Shown here one piece after another: positions 1 through 11,095 of a stretch of 64,000 nt of DNA (positions within the stretch are counted from its first letter, which is position 1; each line of letters opens with the position of its first letter). The position numbers and the translations under genes were made by a program. Source of the DNA: Cymbidium sinense (lineage: Eukaryota > Streptophyta > Magnoliopsida > Asparagales > Orchidaceae); assembly GCA_021442155.1 (NCBI GenBank), contig CM038228.1:14673179-14737178 (forward strand), written 5' to 3'. Below the pieces are notes generated by a model. That model saw nothing but the letters and a program-made list of their open reading frames with translations. It was not told where the DNA came from and did no database searches.

Positions 1-371
<371 letters not shown>

Positions 372-1612
372 ATGTCTTTTGGACAGCTCATCTTTTCCTT
401 CACTTTGATTGTGAATTATGTCATGGTTCAAGCCATACTCACATCGTCCCTAGTCATCAAATTTGGCCTTGGGTTGGAGCACTTCAAAGTCACTTATGAT
501 GGTCCTACCCTCAGCAAAGTGAGCAGGGAGGAGTTGGCCACCAAGAAACCACTTTGTTAGTTTAATCTCCAATCAGATAATAAGTTCCCTTCCTTAAAGA
601 GGAAAACCTTAGAGGTTCCCACACCACGAGTACCACTTGTGCCATCCATAATTTTTGCTAAGACTACTACCACCACTACTACAGCCCTAACTCTTAAGGG
701 GAAGTCAATTTTAGCATCTGAGATTGTTTTTCTTACCTTTGAGGTTGTACTAGCTCCCACCAAGCACCCTTGACCAAGACTCTATGCCACAATAAGAATA
801 GAAAGATTATGAAGTACTATGAGCGCATGGCCATGGAAGTTGTGGAAGCCTCCCATGTAGTAGAAGAGATGTCCATCCATGAGACCTCTCCCCTTCTTGG
901 TGGTCATAGGTTTCATCCTCTCTCAGTTGTAGAGGGAGATGAAGATGTTAGGAGGATAATAGCATCACCCCCATGACCCGCAGAGTATGAGACACCGAAT
1001 AGGGAGAGGAGCAAGCCCAATGCTATTTTGAGGTCCAAGCTCAAGATTGTAGGGAGAGTCCATGGATGTTCTGAGTCCCCACCATTCATGACTTGAGATG
1101 AGTGATCCCTAGGACTGTAAGGGATTAGATCTATAGAGAGAAGGCCATGAAGGCCAAGATTGCTGCCCAAGCAGGCAAGAGAGATAGGAGGAGGTTTGCC
1201 AAATAGTTGGTGGCCTAAGCATTGATTGACCATCCCGATTAGTGAGCTGATAGAGCAGATCATTTGGATAGGATAGTCCTTACTTATTGTAGATGCTGGA
1301 GGAGACCTTCGATGGAGAGGCAGTCGGTGTCACCACTTCCACACTGCTCCACTCATCGACCACATCACTGATCCATGTCTCATCATCCAAAGTGCTTTCC
1401 AAATACTATAAATTAGCATCTAGAGAAAAGACATCCCCTTTGGTGATATGATTATGTCCCAAGGACCACACACCATCTACTCCACTAGTTGAGGTAAGAC
1501 CGAGCTCTCCTATTTAACTTCTCACCCCGACAGTAAAGAAGAAAGAGTGGCGGCCCAAGAGCACCATAGTCGCTCTACCACCACAGCCGAAGGAGAAGAA
1601 GGAAACACATAG
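372..1612 (+). pseudogene. gag N-terminal region, degraded (outer element)
   Basis: Broken frames on the plus strand match the minus-strand region 24640-23830 of the inner element. Around 770-976 is the series 'HNKNRKIMKYYERMAMEVVE', equivalent to 'RRNKNCMIKWYHTRITREME' at about 24500. The segment 1500-1612 matches the inverted fragment at 49500-49440. Stops and frameshifts occur every 100-300 bases. In Tat elements this position holds the gag N-terminus or an extra ORF before gag, and I cannot tell which. Confidence 0.55.
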
Positions 1613-2470
1613 TTGACTCACATGGTTATCGAGCCGATTAGAAGTAACACTCCTCCTATCCAGAACATACAGTGCATCACCTCTTCAAAGCACTGTCCAG
1701 TAGTGAGTCACCACCCAACATATGTCCCAGTAGTTTTGAGTAGAGTGGATGACAAATCATTAGAAGAGATATTAGAGGACTATCATGCTGCAGTGAGGCA
1801 TATAGTTAGAGATAATCATTATGGCCAAGAGGAGTGTATGATAGACTTCAACGTCGATAAGGATGACCTTTTGGATGATAGTACTGAAGTCCATGTGGTA
1901 GATACCCGAGGATCCTTGCATAGGGAATAGCCTAGCTAGGAAGCTCAGGGTGTTATAGTTGAGGAAGGTGAGGCATCAAACTCAACTTAACACCTCTAAT
2001 AAATCAAGATCAAAGATGATCATATCGATAGGATGGAGAGAGGAGTTGAGGAGTTGATGATAGTGGTACTTGCATTACAAAATCAAGAACTTATCTCACA
2101 ACCCACTCTTATTGAGGTTGATAGGCCTAAGTTAGTGCATATCCTAGATTGTCCTAAAAGCACTACTCCAAAGGATGAAGATACCGGTAGTCTGCATAGG
2201 AAGATAGCTAATAAAACCTCCATGCATGAGAAAGACATCAAACAAATGGTAAAACATCAAGTAAAGGAGGCATTGGATCAAGCCCAAGAGAGCTCATCAG
2301 TTCTAAAGGGTAGACCCTACCCTGAGGATCAATATCCTAAGGGTTTTGTGCCACCATCCTTCAAGGTATTTGATGGCAGTGGGAACCTTAGGCATCACAT
2401 TGTAAATTTCAGAGCTAGTTGTTGCAACTCCGGTGGTTGTGACATCATAATCTTCTAGTAGTTCATCAGT
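1613..2470 (+). pseudogene. gag: acidic region and start of capsid (outer element)
   Basis: An open frame at 1613-1930 ends in an acidic stretch (DFNVDKDDLLDD) followed by VDTRGSLH. After a short break, 2033-2458 encodes a Lys/Gln-rich segment and then the retrotransposon gag capsid start, with motifs PPSFKVFDGSGN and FRASCCNSGG. The same order is seen on the minus strand at 23560-22800 and 49300-48520. The capsid is cut off just after 2458. Compared with the other two copies, about 1.1 kb (capsid C-terminal half and zinc knuckle) is missing. Structural gag protein, no longer translatable as one frame. Confidence 0.8.
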
Positions 2471-3225
2471 AGTCTTTCTGGAGTAGCCATCATATGTCGG
2501 GATAGATCCATAACACCACCACCATCCGAGTCTAGCATTCTTCCTCCCACTGTTGCAGTTACCATATCTACAAGCTCCACCACCACTAGCAGAAGTGGTG
2601 TATCCATGGATGAGGGCACCAGGACACTCATATCGCTTGCCTTACTTGACTTTTATCATGTACTACCAAAATTGAAGAAATCAATGAAGAAAAATAATTT
2701 TTCTTACATCTTGTCTACTTTGGAAGATCTCACTAATTTTATTCCCATTGATAACTCTCCAAGTCATAATAATAACAATGTGAATAACTCCGATGATTTA
2801 GACATAGATTGCCCTTTTCTAAATCTTTAGGGTTCACCACTCGAGATAGATTTGGCATCATCCAACTTCGATGTTCCATTAGGAGAAATTGTAGGTATAC
2901 CTGATGACCAGGTAGAACTTTCCATAAGCTCCTCATCACAAGAAATCATTGAAGTTAACCTCAGTAGTTATAAAGTTCTACCTCCTTTGGTAGCACTGCG
3001 AGACAAAGGCAAGCAGGTCATTGGTTCTAATGAGTAGATAGCCCCTCCACAAGATGCTCCACCCTTAGATATGCTTGTGGATGACCAAACTAAAGTTGAT
3101 TACAATATCCTGACACAACTTAGAAAGTTGATAGCTAAGTTAAGCATTTATGACGCCCTTATCTTATCCAAAGAGATGAGGGAGTCACAAAGGATTCCTT
3201 GACTAGAAAATATGCTTAGCATAGT
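2471..3225 (+). pseudogene. gag-protease linker (outer element)
   Basis: Frames 2606-2830 and 2852-3037 form an Asn/Asp/Ser-rich linker (for example NNNNVNNSDDLDID) that matches the linker at 21615-21223 and about 47330-46870. It includes the shared block PPLVALRDKGKQVI. There is no catalytic motif. Several stops separate the pieces. It lies between capsid and protease in all three family members seen here. Confidence 0.7.
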
Positions 3226-3922
3226 TGGCCGCTACTAATCCAGCTAGAGAGGAGTCCTATTTTTCAAAGGAAGTCTTAGGAGTCATGTTCTCAGATGAAG
3301 ACTTACTAATGGGGACAAGCGGCTTTCAGGTGTGGATTCATGTGCTCTATAAAACACAACCGCCCCCTTTACATCACTGTGGATGTTGGCAAGTTTGGGC
3401 TATCCAGAGTATTGGTTGATCTAGGTGCATCAGTGAATATATGAGTCTAAGAACACTTGCCTACTTGAAGATTGACATTTCTAAACTCTAATCTGAGAAG
3501 ATGATGTTGAAAGGATTCAATGATCAAAGCGAGAGGGCCTTTGGCTCCATAGTGTTTCCTTTGAAGATAGACGATTACAAGACAGAAGCCAAGTTTTATA
3601 TAATAATTTTAATACATATTTAAATACTTTGCTAAAGAAACCGTGGATTCATGAGAACAACATGATCTCATTCTCTTTACATTAGTATATCAAGTTCATC
3701 AAGGATGGAATTGAATATTATGTCAAAGGAGATCTCAAACCATTTACCATACTTGAGGTTGGGATTTATGAAGACACAGCCTATTACCTCCCTAAAAATC
3801 AAAATATCTTCTCTCATGAACTTAATCAAATTGAAAAGAAAAAGAAAGAGAAAATAAAGAAAAAATAAAGAAAAGAAAAAAATATAAATGAAAAAAGAAA
3901 GAAAACGGAGCGAGAAGAAGAC
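3226..3922 (+). pseudogene. Retropepsin-like protease and Lys-rich tail (outer element)
   Basis: Translation across frames gives the retropepsin active-site turn VLVDLGASVN at about 3412-3441, then a block equivalent to SLRTLAYLKIDIS. D-L-G-A is the usual active-site form in related plant gypsy families, so the catalytic Asp is kept here. Downstream, KIDDYKTEAKFYI and GIEYYVKGDLKPF are shared with the inner copy at 20795-20560. It ends in a long Lys/Glu-rich, purine-rich tract (about 3830-3922) where the solo LTR was inserted. A frameshift precedes the active site, so it is not functional. Confidence 0.75.
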
Positions 3923-4099
3923 TGCTGACCTCACTTTGGAATGAGCTCTCAACTTCTCCATCTTAGACATAGGACTCCTCTTAGACATTAAGAGTTCCTT
4001 AGTCTTAAGACACTTCTAGTGATTAAGTGAACACTTAACCTAACCCTAAAGACTTAGAAGAGTTAGCCATATGAAGAGGTTATTCCTTAGGGGTGTTAG

Positions 4100-5990
4100 A
4101 AAAACTTGCCTACCCTATAGCTTGAACCAAATCCTTACTTCCTTCTTTCAAGTCAAACTTTAATTCAAATCAACCTCAAATTAAAATCAACTTCAAATTC
4201 AAATAAACTTCAAATTCAAATAAAATTTAAATTCAAATCAACTTCAAATTCAAATCAACTTCAAATCCAAAACCTTTCTAAGCCATTTTGATTTCATCTT
4301 ATGGACTTAGCTCAAACCAATTCCATCAAATCTTAAACCAATTCCAACCCAATTGATTTTCTCAAACCTTAAATCAAATTCAAAATCTTTCATAAGCCCT
4401 TTTGATTTCATCTCGTGGACTTAGCTCAAATCCAAATCCAATCAAATCCAACCTAAACTCTTTCAAGATAAATCCTTGAACTCCTTCAAATTAAATTCAA
4501 TTCACTTCAAATTCAAAAGATTTTCTTATAACCCATTTATATTCTCATTTATATTCACAAATATAAATGAAATATAAATTCAAATAATCAAACCAAATTC
4601 AAAACTCAAACCCAAATCCAACTCAAATTCAACCTATGCTCTTTCAAGTCAAATTCTTGAACTTAGCCAAATCAAACTCAAATCAATCCAAACCTTTGGA
4701 TTTTCTCTTCAAACAATCATTTCTTCAATCACAAATCAAATATAAACATAAACTTCAATCATCAAGCCAAAACTAAATTCAAAACTCAAATCTAAATCAA
4801 ACCCATGTTCATCCTTTGAACTTGAAATTATCAAATGATTCAAAACTCATTTGACTCCAAATCACTTGCAATTGGATTTATATTTCAATCATAAGTCCAT
4901 ATGTGAGTTTAACCAAATTTGAATCAAGCCTTGATCAAGTCAATTGACCTACTTAAGCTCCCTTGACCCAAAGTGACTTAAAGCACCTTTTTGAGCCAAA
5001 TTCTAATCCTACCAAAATTGGATTGAACTAAGCCCATCTAAGCCTCACATTGTGAGCAACAATCATCATAGGATGATCAATCACTTAAATTGGCTCAAAC
5101 TAATCAAACCTATCCTTTGACCAAGTCAACACATAACTTAAATGAAACTTAAACTAGCCAAAATCCACCATAGGCCAAATTGATTGAAACCGTTGATCTA
5201 AATCAATCCATCATCAATGATTGAACATGATCAAGCCATCAATTGAGCTAAACCTAGCCCAATTGGCCAGTTGACCCAAGTTGACCTAAAAAGTTAAAAT
5301 GTGTCAAATCTTGATCTAAGTAAAATTGATTGTAACCAATGGGTCAAATTCATTCTAAATCACTTGCTAAATTTGATCGAAGCTTCAATTGGCCAACTAG
5401 ATCCAACCTAGCCTAATTGACCTTGAACCCAACTTGACCTAAAAGGCCAAATCAACTTGAATTCAAACCAAACCAAAATTGATTGAAACCAAAGCTTGTA
5501 AAACATTTCAAATGATCAACCAAGCCTAAACCAATCATGAACTAACCTAATTAGGTCAAATGGGTCAAATTGGTCAACTTGACCCATTTGACCTAAGTGA
5601 ACTCAAATGAATCAAAACCAAATTAAATTAAATTGAACCAAACCAATGATACCAAAATACTTCAAATGGTCATATGAACTCAACCCAACCCATAGTTTGA
5701 CCCAATTTGACCAATTAGTCAACTTGACCCAAGTTGACCTATTTTGACCTAAATGGGTCATCCTGAGCCAAATCATATCAAATCAACTCCAAATTCATTG
5801 AAATTTGGCTCAACCTACTTTTGAAACATCTAAAATCTTCCCAAATCCAAATCAAGGCCAAATGAACATTTTACCCTTGGATCAAAGGGTAACCTATGGC
5901 CAAATTCACTTGGAATTTGGCCAATTCCTTCTCATGGCCACTTGGCATCCTCCTAATGGACCATTTGGACACCAAAGGAGGTGGTGCACA
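4100..5990 (+). repeat. G-poor degenerate repeat region with clustered TTGACC motifs (LTR)
   Basis: Almost G-free on the plus strand, built from diverged short words such as TTCAAATCAAC and CAAGTTGACCTA. Between about 4940 and 5755 I count at least 14 TTGACC words on the sense strand and several GGTCAA words. TTGAC(C/T) is the W-box core bound by plant WRKY factors. The same region appears inverted at 34830-33000 and, less densely, at 40100-41060. Whether it regulates anything is inference, because low-complexity expansion alone could create the motif cluster. Confidence 0.7.
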
Positions 5991-6224
5991 TGACCCAATG
6001 GGTTTGGGTCAGCCATGACCCATCCCAAGGACAAACTGACCACTCTAATCAATATTCTCCACTTCGATCACCTCCCGCACTCATTGAACACATGTGCATC
6101 TCCACACCTCCAGTCCTCTACCAAAACTAAAGCACATGGCACTCCTAACAACCTAAACCACCCATTCAATCTCATCAATTGATCCAAAATGGAAGAATAA
6201 GCTTTGACCATCTGATCCAAGTAG

Positions 6225-6241
6225 GGGGAGATATACTCCCC
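6225..6241 (+). promoter_or_regulatory. GGGGAG-ATATA-CTCCCC dyad in LTR
   Basis: A perfect 6-base inverted repeat around a TATA core, about 2.3 kb into the LTR. Equivalent dyads are at 41439-41462 and 32643-32661 with changed arms. This could be a TATA-containing promoter element or an RNA hairpin. The function is not known. Confidence 0.45.
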
Positions 6242-8154
6242 ATCATTTCCACTCAACCCACTTTTCCTTGCTTTCAATTGAGCTCATAGGATCAAAGGTA
6301 AGCTTCTCCAAGTTTCCTAAGCATTTTCCAAGCTCTCTCCAATTTCCCTCTCTTGGTTTTGCTTAAACTGAAAATAGGGGAGGTTTAAGCGAATTCCACT
6401 TCACTTAATACTCAACCAAATTCAATTCACTTAGCAAGCACCATCAAGGAGGCAAGTCGAGCTCAGCCAAAGCTTTTCCCAAGCATCCAAGCCACGGGAA
6501 GGGGAACTAGACCAAAGCTGCAAACCATTGAAGGGAGCCTTGGTCAATTGGAAGATCCACTTCATCTAAAAGCTTGAAACCTTCAACAGTGCTTCATCTC
6601 CACTAGACGAAGCTGCCTCCTCTGTTGGAAGCACCAGTGATAGCCTACGATGAGGAATGACTCAAAACTAAGCTTAAGTTAAAAATTGTTAGGTCTTTTG
6701 TGAAGGGAATTGTAATCCCATTAAAATTCAACCGTTAGATATTCTTCTTTATGCTTCTTGATGGTGTGGGCTGAATCTCAACCTAATCTGAGTTCAAGTA
6801 AGCTCAGATCAAGCCATAGAGGACGGACGATCTCCATCTCCCATAGGAAAAGGCAGGGATGAATCATGGGTCGTCCATCCTGCATGTTTTTGATGGATGA
6901 CCCTGATTAAAATACGCTAGATCTATGATTTAATCCTTCATAATCGTGGGCTTAATCCTGACCATTCGATCCTTGATCGAATGACCCAGGGAAAAGCGCA
7001 TAGCGCTGGCGACTGACGTGGCAGCTGGTTTGACAACTTAAATAACCAAACTCATGGCACCACGTGGAAAGTGTGCATCGTGTCAGTAGCCCACATGGCG
7101 TCGACGTGATTAGTTATATAATTAGGTTATTTAATTACCTATTAATCATAGAAACATCATAAAATCATAATTAATTGTAAAAAATAATCAGAAAAAATGC
7201 AAACTCAAGTTCATTTTAAGGATAATTCAGAGGGGAATCCAATAAAATTGTTTCTAATTGCTTTTAAAATTATTTCTAATAAAATTGTGTGTTTTGTGAT
7301 AATAATTCACCTTAATTAATATTAAGATGCATTTCTTATTGAATAGGTTTATTTAGAGAAAATCTGAACTTAGGATTAATTAAAACACATAACAAAGCAT
7401 TCAATAAAGAAAAATCATTAATGAATCTACCTAAGAAATTACTTAAGGTAGGAAAGAAAGAGAAGTTCTCTTCTCTTTTTCTCTCTTTATAACACTTAGT
7501 AGTTAAATGTGGGTTCATTCAAACCAAATAAAATCATCAAAATAAAATTAATAAATCAACTAAATCACTTAAATGAAACGATGCTCTAAGTTGAATCCTT
7601 CGCAGTTAGAAAATTCTAACCTAAAAGCCTAGCTTAGACACATGCCTTAAATGGCACACACATTAGGCTATGTCACCATTTTTAGCTCTATGTTAGGGCG
7701 ATGCATGGTTTGATGCCTAGTTTTATTTTGTTATATAATGTTTTAGGCTAGATGTTAGGGTGTATGTGTGTAAACTGGATTATAGGATGATCTTAGTCTA
7801 ATCATTGTCTTCTACAGGGGATTGTGCTTAAGGGCTATAATAAAAATATAAATGTTTTTGCTGTACAGGCTGCTTATACCGCTAATCATAATCCAAATTA
7901 GGATATGTGGACTTAGTTACCCACGTGTGGGGTGCTAAGTCTAATTTATTCCTATAACTTCTTGGGATTATGTGGTATGTTTATCTAATCTCTATTTTAT
8001 AGGTTTTAGTTAGATTTATCTTTCCCTTTTAATGGAAATTTTTGTAATTAAGATTTGGAATGAATGTTATGGGGGGATTCAAGTGAACATTGGTCATAAG
8101 ATCAAGTCTTATACACTATGTGAAGCCTTGGAGCAACCACATCCCAACCAATCA

Positions 8155-8222
8155 AAAAAAGGAAAGAAGGAAGAAAGAAAGAAATAAAGAAAGAAATGAA
8201 GAAAAGAAGAAAATAAGAAATG
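8155..8222 (+). repeat. Purine-rich (GAAA)n-like tract in LTR
   Basis: A nearly pure A/G run of repeated GAAA/GGAA words just before the TATA/hairpin block. The counterparts are pyrimidine runs at about 12716-12767 and 28975-29035 on the inverted LTRs, and a short one near 44190-44215. It is a conserved position within the LTR rather than a random microsatellite. Confidence 0.7.
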
Positions 8223-8282
8223 AAGAATAAAGACCCCCATAACATGAATTCTTTCTAAATTGTAATTATTCATTTATAATCT

Positions 8283-8345
8283 GGGTTGTATAAGGGTAGA
8301 GCTCGGCTACCTATATTTCTTTTCGGGTTTGTATGGTGGAGCCCG
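8283..8345 (+). promoter_or_regulatory. Putative LTR core promoter: TATA-like box plus two small hairpins
   Basis: TATAA at 8289-8293 is followed by the inverted repeat GGTAG...CTACC (8295-8311) and by CGGG...CCCG (8324-8345). This is one of the best conserved blocks among the four LTRs (also near 44274, 28901 and 12641). In the 44 kb and 28 kb copies, single changes in the first stem are of the G.T wobble-tolerated kind. It may mark the transcription start and a structured RNA 5' end, by inference from position and conservation. Confidence 0.5.
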
Positions 8346-9783
8346 ACCACATCGATCTTTTATTCTTTTACGCTAGCTTTATAAAATTGCTTGATGTTTG
8401 TTTAGCTTCTGCGTTAAGATATAATATTTTCTTAGTTTCTTCCTTACTTTAATGAATGGTTTGGATGCGATTAGGCTCTTAGAGAAAAATAAATTTTCTA
8501 TCCAATTAATCAACTCAAAATTAAAAATTAATAACTCATAACCTCACATAAAGCCTAGGGCATAAATCAAGAAATAAAAGAATTTGCAACCCCTTAGGTG
8601 GATGTTGTATATCTCACATCATGCATAAAAATCATCTTGCTTCACTCTTGTTTATGGAGGGCTTTCACCTTTTCCAGAAAACATAGCTTGACCTTTAAGA
8701 GTCATGGTGGAAACACCCCTCATTCTTACTAATTTTGGCCCATAACTAATTTCTCATGCATTAGGCATACGAATCTCATAGCCTGTGTCAAATGAATTGT
8801 CCAAAAATAAAATAAAAACATAATAAATTTACATTAGATTTAAGTCATTAATCATGCCCTACATGATCTAGTCTCTTAGGGAGTGTGTTTAAGGACTTAG
8901 TCTCTTTCTAAACAATAACCTAGCTATCTTGCAAGCATAAGACTTGCCTACATGTATTTAAAATCATAGAAAGAGTTAGTTGGAGGCCACCCCTAGGCGG
9001 TTGTAAGTCCAACAGTCGGGTGGTTTATCCTCTCTTGTGGAGGTAAACCATATACCCATTTTTCATCTTATATTTAGGTTGTGCCTTGGCCCTCACCAAA
9101 GCTCCCTAGATTTAGGTTTTGAGGTGGTTGTTTCCCTTTGCAGGCTACAAGCATAAATCCTCACCTTTAAGGCATTTTTATGATCTTGTGTTGTGGAATT
9201 ATAAACCTTAGATTTCTAATAAAAATTCAACTCAAACAATTAACTCTCTTCAAATTTCAAAAATATAAAGCTCAACCATAGGATAGTTTGAGATGCTTAC
9301 TAGGCTTCCAAGTATCAAAAGCATCCCCTACTAATCTCCCTTTGGTTTCAATAATAACTCCCTCCTTTTGATCAATCTCACTTGATCTTTTAAAAATAAC
9401 TAATTTATTGATAGTCCTATCTTGAAAATCTTTGGAGACAACGATCATTTACCTTAATTGAGAGTATTCTTAAGGATTCTCATTCCTTAAGATGTAATTA
9501 GCTATGGGGGCTTGCCTCCATAGGGAACTTAATGAACCCAATTTATAATAAACCCTATTATGCTTTTTCATGTAAAGTATGTGAAGAATCTCTGGTACAT
9601 CCGAAGACCCATTGTCCTTAGGTGTTCTTATTAGGTGATTAGGTCCATTATAGGATGATGACTTCTGTCTCTCAAGATTGTACATCATTCCTCAATGTCA
9701 TACCCAATCACCCTAATAAGAACATCTGTGGATCTACATGGTGTCCAACAAAGTGTATATTTTTGTTTTCAAATATTTTTTTA

Positions 9784-10380
9784 AAGATAGATAAAGATAA
9801 AAAAAATATTTCTCCACAAAGACATTAGTGAGAAAATAGAGCCAAAGATTATATTCCACTCACAATTCATTACTCTGTTTGAGCAAATGAGTAGGATGAC
9901 CCAACCTCCAACAAGATGAGGAAAAGCTAAGTCTAGTGGGAGCCCTAGGGATGGAAGACCCCCATAACTACCACCTACTAGGAGGTTCGTCGCAGCATCC
10001 AAAAGTAGACCTTCCATCTACATAGACTTAGAATCTACTTTAAAGGATAAACCTTATGTAGTGAGCACACTGGCTAGCTCCTTATGTTAGCAGATCCCGT
10101 TGGAGGTGACACTAGAGCTCGATAGTGATGAAAATTGGGTCCCCAAGCAAAGCATGAAGGTATCTGAATCCCTTTTATGTGAAACTATTGGATAGTATAT
10201 GGTTGCCTTAGCTCTAACCCCACTTTCATCATAAAAACTTTAGGGTTTGGTAGTTAAGGAGCTCCCAAAATATATGTGAATTCTAAAACCCAAAGGTTTT
10301 ACCCATGAGTAACATCTTCAAGTTGAAGTTGATGTATAGCATGAGGATGAATCATTCAAAGAATTAATTAAATTACCATT
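9784..10380 (+). pseudogene. Protease-RT linker, basic/Pro-rich (outer element)
   Basis: Right after the solo LTR, broken plus-strand frames match the reverse complement of 20400-19870 and 46030-45720. They show MTQPPTR..GK followed by Arg/Gly/Pro-rich sequence, then LESTLKD and LELDSDE with neighbouring acidic residues. The linker is split from the protease by the solo LTR. Several stops. No enzymatic motif. Confidence 0.6.
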
Positions 10381-11095
10381 TGATTGGTACTCGCCTTGTG
10401 TTCTTAATTTAGTAAAGAAATATTTAATTCCACATGCTTGGTCTAAACATAGGTTAGAGTATTTTGATGGATTATGGGATAATAAGTGCAAGAATTCTTA
10501 GTCAAGTCCCGAACTAGGCTTTGGTATAGAAGGCCTAATGGACGATGATGATTATTGCCCGATCATTACAAATCATCTGGAATCTGATAGGTTCTTCTCA
10601 AACCACATCAACTTATATGAGGAGGTGTGTTTAAAACTTTGGATGACCTAGATAAACTCCAAGTTAAAGATGCACTCCCATAATTAAAAGATGAAATTAA
10701 TTCAACCATCGACAAACTTATAGAAATCAATTTATGGACTGAAGATAATCTGCTCCCAACATATGCCAGGTCCTTATTGAGTGAATTTAAAACCAATGAT
10801 TAGTTAGGCTACTCCCTGAGTTAAGGATTTCTTTGCATGGAGTTTTGAAGAAATGCCCAGATTAGCTCTTAAAATAGCAGTTCATAAACTAGCGATACAA
10901 CCCGATGCTAACCCCATCAAGAAAGCTCCTAGACGTATATGATTGGACATTGAAAAATAGGCCATTTTTAAAGTCAAGAAATTGATTGATGTTGGTTTCA
11001 TCATGGAGGAAAAAATACCTCACCTAGTTGGCTAGCATCATTCTAGTTAAGAAGAAAAAGGGAAAACTTCATATATGCGTCGACTTTACGGATCT
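10381..11095 (+). pseudogene. Reverse transcriptase, N-terminal part (outer element)
   Basis: Starts with a conserved pre-RT block (FDWYSPCVLNLVKKYL, then LEYFDGLW) and continues to the fingers region: KLAIQPDANPIKKAPRR, KKLIDVGFIMEE and LHICVDFTDL. Frames shift repeatedly and several stops are present. The reading is cut at 11095 inside the VDF(R/T)DLN motif by the 23.9 kb insertion and resumes in frame at 35013 with NKAPIPELMV. RNA-dependent DNA polymerase domain of a Ty3/gypsy pol polyprotein. Confidence 0.85.
11090..11095. other. Target-site duplication, left copy (GGATCT)
   Basis: The hexamer GGATCT is repeated at 35007-35012, at the other end of the inner element. Ty3/gypsy elements normally duplicate 5 bases (GGATC). 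The sixth base may be chance or part of the LTR end. Confidence 0.75.

Larger units (their letters stand above)
3923..9783 (+). mobile_element. Solo LTR of the same Tat/Ogre-like family
   Basis: It begins TGCTGACCTCAC and is colinear with the LTR at 39954-45716 (plus) and with those at 35006-27350 and 15912-11096 (minus). It carries the same landmarks: G-poor repeat region, GGGGAG/CTCCCC dyad, TATA-like box with hairpin, and a terminal block near 9424-9760. It sits in the Lys-rich segment of the outer gag-pol, with protease on its left and the RNA-binding-like linker and RT on its right. No internal region accompanies it. Relative to the 7.66 kb copy it lacks about 1.7 kb in the middle. Its last bases (near 9783) are diverged, so the right boundary is approximate. 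AAGAC/AAGAT is a possible imperfect target duplication. Confidence 0.75.

Noticed and set aside
9470..10017. Minus-strand frames in the solo LTR and linker
   Set aside because: Antisense shadows. The frame at 45433-45720 is the same shadow in another LTR, which explains their similarity.
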